Source: JANMMJ01 sp964543235
GTDB taxonomy: Bacteria; Pseudomonadota; Alphaproteobacteria; Rhizobiales; Aestuariivirgaceae
Direction: 5' to 3'
DNA length: 64,000 bases
Assembly: GCA_964543235.1 (NCBI GenBank)
Contig: CAZIXE010000005.1
Coordinates: 32,471 to 96,470, forward strand
The notes under the pieces were generated by a model. It did no database searches. It was given only the letters and a program-made list of their open reading frames with translations, and was not told the origin of the DNA. Shown piece after piece: positions 26,769 to 35,295 of the stretch. Positions within the stretch are counted from its first letter, which is position 1, and every line of letters begins with the position of its first letter. The translations under genes and the position numbers were made by a program.

Positions 26769-27248
26769 CTAGCGCAACGTGTGATGCGGACCAGGCTTAT
26801 CCCCCTGAGGTGGGCCCTCGTCGATCTCCTGCGCCTCGCCCTCGATCACAATGACGCGCCGGTGATGATTATGCCGCGTCTCGAAGCCACCGGCACCACC
26901 GCTTTTGCTTAGGAGGAGCCTGATCAGCCAGCTTTGGATCGCCGGCACCAGCAGCAACAGCCCCAGGGCATCGCCAATCAGACCTGGAAGGATAAGCAAC
27001 AGTCCGGCAATTGTCCCGACAACCCCCTTGGAAATCGCTTCCTCCGCCGATCCGGTACCGCGAAGTTCTGCTTGCAGGCTCGCCAGTGACTTCAGCCCGA
27101 AATGGCGTACGATCATCCCCCCGGCCAGACCTGTCATGATTACGACGGCAAACACTGGCATTGCGCCAAACCGGCTGCCAGCGGCGATCAGCAGGAAGAG
27201 CTCAATCAGCCCGCCGCCGAGGATGAGGCCAAGAATGCGTCCGAGCAC
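26769..27248 (-). CDS. fxsA: FxsA family membrane protein
   Basis: A 159-residue inner-membrane protein. It shows the FxsA pattern IELFLLIAAGSRFGAMPVF, GTIAGLLLILPGLIGDALGLLLL and a charged, His-rich cytoplasmic tail (ETRHNHHRRVIVIEGE). FxsA overproduction relieves phage T7 exclusion by the F plasmid in E. coli; its normal role is unknown. It is divergent from timA. Confidence 0.88.
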   Translation of the reverse strand: MLGRILGLILGGGLIELFLLIAAGSRFGAMPVFAVVIMTGLAGGMIVRHFGLKSLASLQAELRGTGSAEEAISKGVVGTIAGLLLILPGLIGDALGLLLLVPAIQSWLIRLLLSKSGGAGGFETRHNHHRRVIVIEGEAQEIDEGPPQGDKPGPHHTLR

Positions 27249-27312
27249 GGCAATTCTCCGGGGTGGCGGGTAGCCGAATACCCTTGATCTTTCAGTCCAT
27301 AAGCCTCACGAC

Positions 27313-27340
27313 TATATAGGAGTTCCAGCGCAGGCATCAA
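27313..27340 (-). promoter_or_regulatory. Possible fxsA promoter
   Basis: On the minus strand TTGATG (27335-27340), a 16-base spacer and TATATA (27313-27318), in the fxsA-timA divergent gap. Confidence 0.4.
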
Positions 27341-27382
27341 ATTGCCGGATTCCCTGCGTCAAGTGCCGTACAGGACCCAGAG

Positions 27383-28075
27383 ATGAACCATGTTTTCGAC
27401 CCGCTGAACCTGTTGATCCTCGCCATCGCGGTGGTGATCCTCTTCAAATTGCGCTCTGTTCTTGGCCGCCGCACCGGCCATGAGCGCCCGCCGGTCGACT
27501 TCGGATTGCCAAAGCGGGCAGAGAACGGCAGTGGCCGCGAAATGGCACCCCCCATCGGGCGGGAACCGGCGGCCAGCTTGCCTGAGGCCGCCGAACCTGT
27601 CTGGACCGGGTATGCCGACAGGGGAACGCCGCTGGCCGAGAATCTCGAAAGAATTGCCACGGCCGATCCCCGGTTTACGCCACGCTCCTTCCTTGAGGGC
27701 GCCAAGCTCGCCTATGAGATGATTGTCTCCGCCTTTGCCCAGGGCGACAAGCCGAGCCTGAAGAACCTGTTGTCGAAGGATGTCTATGAGGGATTTGCGG
27801 GCGCCATCGACAGCCGCGAAAAGTCTGGCGAAAGGATGCAGTCCCGCTTCGTCGGAATTGACAAGGCCGATATCGTATCCGCCGAACTCATTGGCCGCCG
27901 CGCTCTTATCACTGTCAAATTCATCAGCCAGCTGATCTCGGCCACGCTCAATCGCGCCGGTGAGGTCATTGATGGCGATCCAAAGCAAATCCGTGAGGTC
28001 ACCGACGTGTGGACATTCGAGCGCGACGTGTCCTCCCGCGACCCCAATTGGCGACTGGTGGCAACCGGCGCCTGA
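27383..28075 (+). CDS. timA: Tim44/TimA family adaptor protein
   Basis: A 230-residue protein with one N-terminal membrane segment (LNLLILAIAVVILFKL), a Pro/Ala-rich linker, and a C-terminal Tim44-like domain (PRFTPRSFLEGAKLAYEMIV, LLSKDVYEGFAGAI). The domain is shared with the mitochondrial import motor subunit Tim44. The bacterial role is thought to involve membrane-associated proteins but is not settled. It is followed 1 base later by mltA, a common alphaproteobacterial pairing. Confidence 0.88.
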   Translation: MNHVFDPLNLLILAIAVVILFKLRSVLGRRTGHERPPVDFGLPKRAENGSGREMAPPIGREPAASLPEAAEPVWTGYADRGTPLAENLERIATADPRFTPRSFLEGAKLAYEMIVSAFAQGDKPSLKNLLSKDVYEGFAGAIDSREKSGERMQSRFVGIDKADIVSAELIGRRALITVKFISQLISATLNRAGEVIDGDPKQIREVTDVWTFERDVSSRDPNWRLVATGA

Positions 28076-28076
28076 C

Positions 28077-29240
28077 TTGCTCCTTCTGGCGCGAGTCCTG
28101 GCCCTTGTGCTGGCGTTCGCTATGACCGGTATCTCGGCCCCCGCGCTGCCTGCCCTCGAGCCTTTGGCATTCCGGGACCTGCGCGGCTGGCAGGACGATG
28201 ACCATGAAATGGCACTCGCGGCGTTCCGGCGGTCCTGCGGCGAGATAATTTCCGAAGGCCGCGCTTTCGCCCGCCCGGTAATCTATGGAGGCAACCGCGA
28301 GGACTGGCTGGTGGTCTGTCGCAGGGCCGAGGTTTCTGGTGCCGCACGGGCGTTCTTTGAACGCGAATTTCAGCCCTTTGCGGTCAGGGACCCGGCCCGG
28401 CCCGAAGGCCTCTTCACCGGCTATTACGAGCCGGAAGTTCAAGGCTCTCCGGTCAGGTCTGCCGGCTTTTCCGTGCCAGTTTACGGCAGACCTGGCGACC
28501 TTGTGGCTTTCAGCGAGGAAGAGCAACGGGCAACCGGCCTCAAATATGGCCGGCGGCTCGGCGGACAGCCCATGGCCTATTTCACCCGGAAGGAGATCGA
28601 GCAGGGAGCCCTTGCCGGGCAGGGCCTCGAAATAGCCTGGCTCAGCGATTGGGCCGATGCCTTCTTCATCCATGTCCAGGGTTCAGGCCGCATTCGCTTT
28701 GCCGATGGCGGCGGCCTGCGCCTGGCCTTTGCCGCGAAATCTGGGCGACCCTACACGAGCATCGGCCGCCTCCTCGTGGACCGCTGCATTCTCCCCGAAG
28801 AGGCATTGTCGATGCAGGCGCTGCGGCGCTGGATGGCGGCGAATCCGGGAGCCGCCCGGGAACTGATGTGGGAGAACCAGTCCTTCATTTTCTTCCGCAA
28901 AGTTGAAGACGGTAAGCCGGATCTGGGTGCGACGGGCGCCCAGGGTGTCCAGCTGACGCCGATGCGAAGCCTCGCCGTCGACCGTTCTCACTGGATTTTC
29001 GGCACCCCCGTCTGGCTCGAAACGGAAGCACCGACCGGTTCGGGCGCGCAACTGGAGCCGTTTCGCCATCTTCTCATCGCCCAGGATACCGGCACCGCCA
29101 TTCGCGGCTTCGCCCGGACTGACGTCTATTGGGGATGGGGAGAACTGGCTGAACAGGCAGCCGGCCACATGCAGAGCCCGGGCCGTATGGTCGTCCTTTT
29201 GCCCCAGGCTGTCGCTTCCCGGATCGGGGCCGGGCCATGA
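28077..29240 (+). CDS. mltA: Membrane-bound lytic murein transglycosylase A
   Basis: About 387 residues. The enzyme cleaves peptidoglycan glycan strands to 1,6-anhydro ends. Seen: EGLFTGYYEPEVQGS, DAFFIHVQGSGRIRFADG, MWENQSFIFFR and the C-terminal 3D domain QDTGTAIRGFARTDVYWGWG, whose Asp residues include the catalytic one. An N-terminal hydrophobic stretch ends near ISAPALPA and looks like a cleavable signal without a lipobox Cys. The start is uncertain: TTG 28077, just after the timA stop, gives a full signal peptide; an ATG lies about 17 codons later. Confidence 0.9.
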   Translation: MLLLARVLALVLAFAMTGISAPALPALEPLAFRDLRGWQDDDHEMALAAFRRSCGEIISEGRAFARPVIYGGNREDWLVVCRRAEVSGAARAFFEREFQPFAVRDPARPEGLFTGYYEPEVQGSPVRSAGFSVPVYGRPGDLVAFSEEEQRATGLKYGRRLGGQPMAYFTRKEIEQGALAGQGLEIAWLSDWADAFFIHVQGSGRIRFADGGGLRLAFAAKSGRPYTSIGRLLVDRCILPEEALSMQALRRWMAANPGAARELMWENQSFIFFRKVEDGKPDLGATGAQGVQLTPMRSLAVDRSHWIFGTPVWLETEAPTGSGAQLEPFRHLLIAQDTGTAIRGFARTDVYWGWGELAEQAAGHMQSPGRMVVLLPQAVASRIGAGP

Positions 29241-29803
29241 GCCGGAGGCTTCCCGACCTCCCCGACCATGACCTGTGGGCCGAAGTGACCCGCGGTGTCC
29301 GGCCGCTGCATCCAAATCCGCTGAAGCCTCGGCCGTCGCACCTTCAGGCGAGGCCCGCGCCGAAACCGGCGGTCTCACCTGCACCGCCGCCACCGGCCCG
29401 CGCCATCCCGCCACCCCTTGCCGCATTTGATCGCCGCACTGAACAGAAACTGCAGCGTGGCAAACTCGAAATTGACGCAAGGATCGACCTTCATGGCAGC
29501 GGTCTTGAAGTGGCTCGCGTGCGCCTTCATGACTTCATCGTTCGGCAGCGCTTCTCGGGAGCAAGATTGGTCCTGGTCATCACCGGCAAGGGGGCATCGC
29601 CCTTCACTGGTCACACGCTGCACGGCCGCGAGCACTACCACGCACCGGAGCGAGAGGGGAAACTCCGCCGCCACGTGCCCGGATGGCTTGCCGAGCCTGA
29701 GTTCCGCTATCATGTTGTCGGTTTCCAGCCGGCCCACCCCCGCCACGGTGGCGGTGGTGCGCTGTATGTCCGCTTGCGCCGCAACCGCGCCGGAGAACGA
29801 TGA
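29237..29803 (+). CDS. Smr/MutS2-domain nuclease family protein
   Basis: A 188-residue protein with a Pro-rich N-terminal half and a C-terminal Smr domain: IDARIDLHGSGLEVARVRL, VLVITGKG, and HPRHGGGGALYVRL. Stand-alone Smr proteins act as endonucleases, recently linked to cutting mRNA at collided ribosomes in SmrB-type members. Which class this one belongs to cannot be read from the sequence. It overlaps mltA and the XRE gene by 4 bases. Confidence 0.9.
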   Translation: MSRRLPDLPDHDLWAEVTRGVRPLHPNPLKPRPSHLQARPAPKPAVSPAPPPPARAIPPPLAAFDRRTEQKLQRGKLEIDARIDLHGSGLEVARVRLHDFIVRQRFSGARLVLVITGKGASPFTGHTLHGREHYHAPEREGKLRRHVPGWLAEPEFRYHVVGFQPAHPRHGGGGALYVRLRRNRAGER

Positions 29804-30180
29804 CGCCGTTCGGGCAGAGAATGCGACAGCTCCGTGCGGAGCACGGAGTCACACTGAAGGAAATGGCGGAAGCCCTTGGCGTATCGCCCGCCTACCTGTC
29901 CGCGCTTGAACACGGCAAGCGTGGCCGGCCAGGCTGGCATCTCATCCAGAGATCGCTCGCCTTCTTCAACATCATCTGGGACGATGCGGAAGAAGTTGTT
30001 CGCCTGGCCCGCATATCCCATCCCCGCATCACCATAGACACGGCAGGCCTGAATCCCAGGGCAACCGAGCTCGCCAACCGTCTTGCCGACGCCGTGGGTC
30101 GCCTTGATGACGATACCATCGATGCTATGCTGGCGCTGCTCGATCACCGCGGTACGAAAAGGAAGCGGGCGTCGAAATGA
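29800..30180 (+). CDS. XRE-family helix-turn-helix regulator
   Basis: A 126-residue protein with an N-terminal HTH (about residues 5-60: QRMRQLRAEHGVTLKEMA, GVSPAYLSALEHGKRG). The C-terminal part has no recognised ligand domain. It is the last gene of the timA-mltA-smr group, with the ATGA overlap that signals co-translation. No operator is evident. The conserved link to mltA/smr suggests a cell-wall or housekeeping role. It stops 3 bases from the convergent catabolic gene. Confidence 0.87.
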   Translation: MTPFGQRMRQLRAEHGVTLKEMAEALGVSPAYLSALEHGKRGRPGWHLIQRSLAFFNIIWDDAEEVVRLARISHPRITIDTAGLNPRATELANRLADAVGRLDDDTIDAMLALLDHRGTKRKRASK

Positions 30181-30182
30181 TC

Positions 30183-31019
30183 TCAGCAGAACTTCGCAAG
30201 ACGCTCGCCGCATATGCGGAGGACGTCTTCTGGCGGTCTTTGCCACCAGTCTTCCGCAGAGAAGATTTCAACCTCGATCAGCCCGTCATATCCCGCGCCT
30301 TCCGCCATGCTGCGGATGCTCGGGATATCGATGACGCCATCGCCCATCATGCCCCGATCGTTCAGCAAGTCGCGCGTCGGCACCAGCCAGTCGCAGACAT
30401 GAAGCCCGCTTAGCCACCCCGCTGCTGCCGCGATCTTGCTCGCGAGCAGGGGGTCCCACCAGATATGATAGACATCGAGACAGATGCCGACATGCGGCGA
30501 ATCGATCCGATGGCAAATGCCCAACGCTTCGTCGATGGTTGTGAGACACGAACGGTCCGCTGCGTACATCGGATGCAAGGGTTCCAGCGCGATTTTCATA
30601 TTGAGCTCCCGCGCATGAGCGGCGAGTATGGCGGTCGCCTCCTCGACCTGTTGCCGTGCCTGCCCGAGGTTTTTCGATCCGTCCGGCAAACCGCCAACCA
30701 CCATAACGAAACTTTCGGCGCCAAGCACGGCCGCATCACGCAGCGCGGTGACATTGGCCGCGACATTTTTGTCAAAACCTGCCCGTGACGCCGCCGGAAT
30801 GTAGGTGCTCCGGCAGTAACCTGTCACCCGCAGGCCGGCATCGCGCATCTGTCGGGCATAGGCTGCGACATCGCCGCCTTCGATTTCCCGGCGCCATGGA
30901 GCTATGCCGCCAAATCCGGCCCGTGCCACCCGTTCGATCGTTGTCGCAATCGGCTCGCGAAAGCCCAGCGTCGCCGTGTTGATCGCACCGAGATCGCGCC
31001 GGCCGGCAAGATCGCGCAT
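30183..31019 (-). CDS. Sugar phosphate isomerase/epimerase-fold (AP endonuclease 2) protein
   Basis: A 278-residue TIM-barrel protein of the xylose isomerase-like group. Metal-ligand positions are seen in KIALEPLHPMY, ICLDVYHIWW and GLIEVEIFSAEDW, plus the His in SGLHVCDWL. Members isomerise or epimerise sugars, cleave 3-keto-glycosides or act on inositols, so the exact reaction is open. Its start overlaps the DUF993 stop by 1 base, and the arrangement TetR-SDR-DUF993-this gene is one leftward operon. The DUF993 partner suggests consecutive steps on one substrate. Confidence 0.85.
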   Translation of the reverse strand: MRDLAGRRDLGAINTATLGFREPIATTIERVARAGFGGIAPWRREIEGGDVAAYARQMRDAGLRVTGYCRSTYIPAASRAGFDKNVAANVTALRDAAVLGAESFVMVVGGLPDGSKNLGQARQQVEEATAILAAHARELNMKIALEPLHPMYAADRSCLTTIDEALGICHRIDSPHVGICLDVYHIWWDPLLASKIAAAAGWLSGLHVCDWLVPTRDLLNDRGMMGDGVIDIPSIRSMAEGAGYDGLIEVEIFSAEDWWQRPPEDVLRICGERLAKFC

Positions 31020-32176
31020 CAGCCGGCAATCCCGTAGAGAGCAAGCAGCTGTTGCATCCTTTGAACGGCGAGCGGTGGATCGCGCAGCAGCCCCGCCTGG
31101 TCGGCAAGGCGGAACGTGTCGGCGAAATAGCCGAGGGGCCGCAGGGACTGTTGCCCGCCGATCATCACGAAATGATCCTGGAAGCCATTGAGCCAGGCAA
31201 GGAACACCACCCCCGTCTTGTAGTATTGTGTTGGCGCCCGGAAAATGAGCCGCGACAACGGCACGGTGGGTGCAAGGACTTGTTTGAATTCATTCATTCT
31301 GCCGGCGGCAAGCTTCTCAAGAGCCAGGGCTGCAGCCGGCGCAATCGGATCGAAGATGCCGAGCAATGCGTGCGAGAATCCCTGCTCATCGCCGGCAATC
31401 AGCTCCGGATAATTGAAGTCATCGCCGGTGTACATCTTGACCGATGGCGGCAGCCGGCCCCGCATCGTCATTTCCTTGCCGGCGTCCAGCAGCGAGATCT
31501 TGATGCCGTCGATCCTGTTGACATTGGCTTCGATGATAGCGAGCACCGTCTCCACGGCTGTTTCGAATCGATCACCTCCCCAATAGCCCTTGAGCGCCGG
31601 ATCGAACATGTCGCCCAGCCAATGCAGGATGACGGGATGATCAGCCTCGGCAAGGACCCGGCTGTAGACGGTCTGATAGTCCATGGGCGACACCGCCACC
31701 CGGGCGAGCGCCCGGCTGGCCATGAGGATGATGCGTCCGCCAAGCTTCTGGACGGCATGGAGTTGTTCGAGATAGGCGCGGATCACCTCATCCAGCGTGC
31801 GCGCCGCGCCCGGTGGAAGCTGCTCCGTCCCGCAACCGGAATAGATCAGCCCCTTGCGCTCCCCGGCGGCCGCGAGCGACTGGCGGATCAGCTCCAGGGC
31901 ATTGGGCCAGTCCAGCCCCATGCCGCGCTGCGCCGTATCCATCGCCTCGGCAATGGCGAAACCCTGATCCAGCAGATGCTGCCGGAAGGCAAGGGTCCGG
32001 TCCCAGTCAATCGATGGCCCAAGGCTGGGCTCTGCCGCGCTTCGGGCGTCAGCAACGACATGCGCCGCTGCAATGGCAACGCGATTGAATTCTCTCGGTC
32101 CATAGCGGACTGGAAGCGGCGTCCCCTTCAGGCTGTAAGCCTCGAGCCTCCCCTGTGCTGTCGGAAGCTGGATCAT
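31019..32176 (-). CDS. DUF993 family protein (dihydrodipicolinate synthase-like)
   Basis: A 385-residue protein of uncharacterised family DUF993, distantly related to the DapA/NAL aldolase TIM barrels. Recognisable stretches: DWDRTLAFRQHLLDQGFAIA, GLIYSGCGTEQL, HWLGDMFDPALKGYWG, DGIKISLLDAGKE (the Lys would match the Schiff-base Lys of aldolases) and MYTGDDFNYPEL. I infer a carbon-carbon lyase or dehydratase for a sugar-derived keto acid; this is not proven. ATG 32176 lies 2 bases from the SDR stop, which argues against the longer frame. Confidence 0.82.
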   Translation of the reverse strand: MIQLPTAQGRLEAYSLKGTPLPVRYGPREFNRVAIAAAHVVADARSAAEPSLGPSIDWDRTLAFRQHLLDQGFAIAEAMDTAQRGMGLDWPNALELIRQSLAAAGERKGLIYSGCGTEQLPPGAARTLDEVIRAYLEQLHAVQKLGGRIILMASRALARVAVSPMDYQTVYSRVLAEADHPVILHWLGDMFDPALKGYWGGDRFETAVETVLAIIEANVNRIDGIKISLLDAGKEMTMRGRLPPSVKMYTGDDFNYPELIAGDEQGFSHALLGIFDPIAPAAALALEKLAAGRMNEFKQVLAPTVPLSRLIFRAPTQYYKTGVVFLAWLNGFQDHFVMIGGQQSLRPLGYFADTFRLADQAGLLRDPPLAVQRMQQLLALYGIAG

Positions 32177-32178
32177 GA

Positions 32179-32946
32179 TTAATATCTGACCGTGAGTAGG
32201 CCGCCATCGGCGGCGATTGCCTGCCCGACTGTGTAGGGAAGGCCGCCCGTGGCCATCGTAACCGCAACCCTGGCAACGTCCTCCGGCTTTCCCCACCGGT
32301 TCATGGCTGTGAGCCCGCCGGCGATCAAAGCGTCATAGTGGGCCTTGGAAGGAGCCGTCATCTCGGTTTCGATAAAGCCCGGCTGGATCTCATAGACGCC
32401 GATGTCATCATTGGCGAGCCGCGCAGCAAACAGCTTTGACACCATCGAGACGCCGGCCTTGGAAATGCAGTATTCACCGCGGTTGATCGATACGCCGGCG
32501 GCATTGGCGGAAGAGATGGTGATGATGGAGTAGTGAGCGTGGCTTCCCCGCGCACGTCCCAGCAGCCGCCGCGCAAAGCACTGCGTCAGAAAGAACGTGC
32601 CGCGCGTGTTGATATCGAGGCAACGGTCATAGCTCTCGGGCGTGACATCGAGAAGATCGCCGCGGCTGAGCACCGAAACCCCGGCGTTATTGACAAGCGT
32701 GGTGAGAGGTCCGATAGCCGCCTCGGCCGCATCGAGCATTGCAGAATGCTGCTCGATCATGGCGATATCGCCGGCAACCACGGCTGCCCTGCGGCCGATC
32801 TTGCGGATGTCTTCGGCAATGGCCTCGAGTTCCTTGGAAACCGCGACATCGTTGACAGCCACCTCAAAGCCCGCATCGGCGAGTGCCAGGGCAATGGCGC
32901 GGCCGATGCCACGACGTGCACCGGTGACCAGAACAGCACCCTTCAT
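32179..32946 (-). CDS. Short-chain dehydrogenase/reductase
   Basis: A 255-residue SDR with the nucleotide motif VTGARRGIG, the NNAG motif (LVNNAGVS), the catalytic Ser (ITISSANAAG) and the Tyr-Lys pair in EYCISKAG. An acidic residue ends the second strand (EVAVNDVA), which favours NAD over NADP. The annotation 3-ketoacyl-ACP reductase often given to such proteins is not justified here. The context suggests oxidation of a hydroxyl on a sugar or side chain. It overlaps the TetR gene by 4 bases. Confidence 0.9.
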   Translation of the reverse strand: MKGAVLVTGARRGIGRAIALALADAGFEVAVNDVAVSKELEAIAEDIRKIGRRAAVVAGDIAMIEQHSAMLDAAEAAIGPLTTLVNNAGVSVLSRGDLLDVTPESYDRCLDINTRGTFFLTQCFARRLLGRARGSHAHYSIITISSANAAGVSINRGEYCISKAGVSMVSKLFAARLANDDIGVYEIQPGFIETEMTAPSKAHYDALIAGGLTAMNRWGKPEDVARVAVTMATGGLPYTVGQAIAADGGLLTVRY

Positions 32947-33611
32947 GGCTGCAGCTCACAGGTTGTGAGAGTCTCAGGCGTGCACACGAGTCGCAGGATG
33001 GTCTTGACGTTGAAGGCGAGCCGCTCATCGAGCGCCTTCTTCGACATGAGATCGCGCTCGTAGACAACAGTGCCGGTATGGCGGTTGTTGAGATAGTGAT
33101 AGCCGATCGAGGAGATGGTGATCTGTAGCTGCACCGGGTCGATATCCGCATGGAAAAGGCCCTGCGCAGCCCCGCGGTCGAGAATGTCGCGCATGCGTTG
33201 CACGAACTGGCGGCTCATCTCACGCATGCGCACCGAATCCTTGATATGTCTGGCCTTGTGCAGGTTCTCGCTGGTGACGAGTGTAAGGAACTCGGGATTT
33301 GCCAGATAGTATTCCCACGTGAACGTCACGAGTTTGACCAGCGCCTTCACCGGGTGCATCCGTTCGAGTTCGAGCGCGGCCTCGGCTGACCGGAAATCCG
33401 CATAGGCTTCCTCGAGTACGATGCGGAACAGATCCTCCTTGTTGCCGAAATAGTGATACATCAGCTGCTTGTTGGCGCCCGCCTTTTCGGCGATGGCATT
33501 GACGCGCGCCCCGCCCATACCCTTGTTGGCGAACTCGGCCTTCGCCGCTGCCCGGATGCGGTTGCGTGTGGCCTCCGGATCTCTGCTCCTGAGTGCATTT
33601 TTGGATGCCAT
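32943..33611 (-). CDS. TetR/AcrR-family regulator of the catabolic island
   Basis: A 222-residue repressor with an N-terminal HTH: RNRIRAAAKAEFANKGMGG, VNAIAEKAGANKQLMYHYFGNKEDL. The C-terminal ligand domain (WEYYLANPEFLTLVTSENLHKA) resembles TetR members that control acid or aromatic catabolism. ATG 33611 gives the normal N-terminus; the frame opens at 33710 on the far side of the promoter region. It heads the leftward operon and faces the GMC1 operon. A palindrome at 33642-33657 is its likely operator. Confidence 0.9.
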   Translation of the reverse strand: MASKNALRSRDPEATRNRIRAAAKAEFANKGMGGARVNAIAEKAGANKQLMYHYFGNKEDLFRIVLEEAYADFRSAEAALELERMHPVKALVKLVTFTWEYYLANPEFLTLVTSENLHKARHIKDSVRMREMSRQFVQRMRDILDRGAAQGLFHADIDPVQLQITISSIGYHYLNNRHTGTVVYERDLMSKKALDERLAFNVKTILRLVCTPETLTTCELQP

Positions 33612-33634
33612 GTGTGCCGCCGCTTGTTTTTCGC

Positions 33635-33662
33635 TTGTATCAACCAACCAGTTGGTTATAAA
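33635..33662 (+). promoter_or_regulatory. Predicted promoter of the GMC1 operon
   Basis: TTGTAT (33635-33640), a 16-base spacer and TATAAA (33657-33662). The spacer is almost entirely filled by the TetR palindrome. Confidence 0.55.
33642..33657. promoter_or_regulatory. Candidate TetR operator
   Basis: AACCAA-CCAG-TTGGTT, an inverted repeat with 6-base arms. It sits in the spacer of the rightward promoter and just downstream of the -10 of the leftward promoter, so one bound dimer would block both. Confidence 0.65.
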
Positions 33663-33687
33663 TACGGTATCCAGGATAGCTTGGCAA
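33659..33687 (-). promoter_or_regulatory. Predicted promoter of the tetR operon
   Basis: On the minus strand TTGCCA (33682-33687), a 17-base spacer and TATTTA (33659-33664). Transcription would start inside the palindrome. Confidence 0.55.
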
Positions 33688-33708
33688 GGGCCTGAAGAGC
33701 GACTCGGC

Positions 33709-35295
33709 ATGTACGACTACGTGATCGTTGGCGGCGGTTCGGCAGGCTGCGTGCTTGCCGCCCGCCTGAGCGAGTTCAGCGACGCCAGGGTGCTGCTGTT
33801 GGAGGCGGGGCCGCGCGACACCAATCCCTACATTCACATGCCGGTGGGCTTCTTCAAGATGACCGGCGGACCGCTCACTTGGGGCTATGAAACCGCACCG
33901 CTGCGCCATGCCAACGATCGTGTGGCGGTCTATCCCCAGGCCAAAGTGCTGGGCGGCGGCAGCTCGATCAATGCAGAAATCTATACCCGGGGATGCCCGG
34001 AGGACTATGATAGCTGGGCAAGCGATTTCGGTTGCGAGGGCTGGTCCTGGCAGGACATCAGGCCCTATTTCGTAAGATCCGAAGGCAACACGCGGCTGGG
34101 CGGCAGTGAGCACGGTATAGATGGTCCTTTGAGCGTTACGGACCTTGCCAGCCCCAACCGCGTTTCCTTGGCCTATGTGCAGGGCTGCATGGACATTGGC
34201 ATGCCCTTCAATCCCGATTTTAATTCCGGCAAGCAGGAAGGCGCGGGCCTCTATCAGACCACCATCCGCGACGGCCGGCGCTGCAGCGCCGCCACTGCCT
34301 ATCTGAAGCCCGCGCTGAACAGGCAAAACCTCACTGTTCGTACCGGCGTGCTGGTCAGCCGCATTATCACCGAAGGAGGGCGGGCCGCGGCTATTGAGAT
34401 CATCGAAGGTGGCAGGCCCGCGAGAATTGATGCCCAGAGTGAAATCATCGTGGCGGCAGGCGCGATCGGCTCGCCGAAACTGTTGATGTTGTCGGGCATT
34501 GGTCCCGCCGATCATCTGCGCAGTGTCGGCATCGCTGTTGTGCATGACTTGCCGGGAGTCGGCAAGAACTTCCACGACCACTTCTCGACCGACGTCATCT
34601 GGGTGCTGAATGGCCCCCATTCCTACGACAAGTACAAGAAGATCTCGTGGAAAGCCTGGGCCGGCCTGCAGTATGCCCTTTTCCGTTCCGGGCCCGTTGC
34701 CTCCAACATTGTTGAAGCCGGTGCCTTCTGGTGGAGCGACCGCAACGAGAGGACCCCGGATCTTCAGTTCCACTTCCTCGCCGGTGCGGGCGTCGAAGAG
34801 GGCGTGGGGACAGTGCCCGGCGGCAATGGTGCGACCTGCAATTCCTACCATGTGCGCCCGCGTTCGCGGGGAACCGTCACCTTGCGCTCGAGCAACCCCT
34901 TGGACTCGCCCATCATCGATCCGAACTCATTCGCTGAACCCTACGACCTCGACCGCCACATTGATGGGATCAAGATCACCCAGGAGGTGGGTCGCAGTCG
35001 CGCGATGCAGAAATTTGTCCGCTCTGAATATTTCCCTGGCCCGGCCTGCCGGACGCGCAAGGACTATGAGGCAGCCGCCCGTGCCAACGCCCGCTCCTCC
35101 TACCATCCCGTCGGCACCTGCAAGATGGGCAACGATGCCCTGTCCGTCGTCGATCCGGCCCTTAGGGTACATGGTATTGCCCGGTTGCGCGTCTGTGATT
35201 CCTCGATCATGCCCAGGCTGGTGTCGTCCAATACCAACGCGCCAACCATTGCCATAGCCGAAAAGGCTGCTGATCTAATCCGGGGCAACAGGTGA
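33709..35295 (+). CDS. GMC-family FAD oxidoreductase 1
   Basis: A 528-residue glucose-methanol-choline family flavoprotein. The ADP-binding motif is DYVIVGGGSAGCVLAARLSE. The FAD/GMC signature PQAKVLGGGSSINAEIYTRG and the second signature GAIGSPKLLMLSGIGPADHL follow. The active-site His is in SSYHPVGTCKMG and the second base lies in SSNTNAPTIAIAEKAAD. Such enzymes oxidise primary or secondary alcohols, choline, polyols or sugars. The gene content here argues against a simple choline role. ATG 33709 starts the domain directly. The gene heads the ten-gene rightward operon and overlaps the CoA-transferase gene by 4 bases. Confidence 0.92.
   Translation: MYDYVIVGGGSAGCVLAARLSEFSDARVLLLEAGPRDTNPYIHMPVGFFKMTGGPLTWGYETAPLRHANDRVAVYPQAKVLGGGSSINAEIYTRGCPEDYDSWASDFGCEGWSWQDIRPYFVRSEGNTRLGGSEHGIDGPLSVTDLASPNRVSLAYVQGCMDIGMPFNPDFNSGKQEGAGLYQTTIRDGRRCSAATAYLKPALNRQNLTVRTGVLVSRIITEGGRAAAIEIIEGGRPARIDAQSEIIVAAGAIGSPKLLMLSGIGPADHLRSVGIAVVHDLPGVGKNFHDHFSTDVIWVLNGPHSYDKYKKISWKAWAGLQYALFRSGPVASNIVEAGAFWWSDRNERTPDLQFHFLAGAGVEEGVGTVPGGNGATCNSYHVRPRSRGTVTLRSSNPLDSPIIDPNSFAEPYDLDRHIDGIKITQEVGRSRAMQKFVRSEYFPGPACRTRKDYEAAARANARSSYHPVGTCKMGNDALSVVDPALRVHGIARLRVCDSSIMPRLVSSNTNAPTIAIAEKAADLIRGNR

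Noticed and set aside
31052..32182. A 376-codon plus-strand open frame opposite DUF993
   Set aside because: Low-complexity shadow of the DUF993 gene with no recognisable domain.
33309..33324. parS-like CCCACGTGAACG inside the tetR gene
   Set aside because: Only the core matches and it lies far from oriC and parAB.
33640..34851. A 400-codon minus-strand open frame opposite GMC1
   Set aside because: It mirrors the codon-position bias of a high-GC gene, has no domain or ribosome binding site, and GMC1 is clear.
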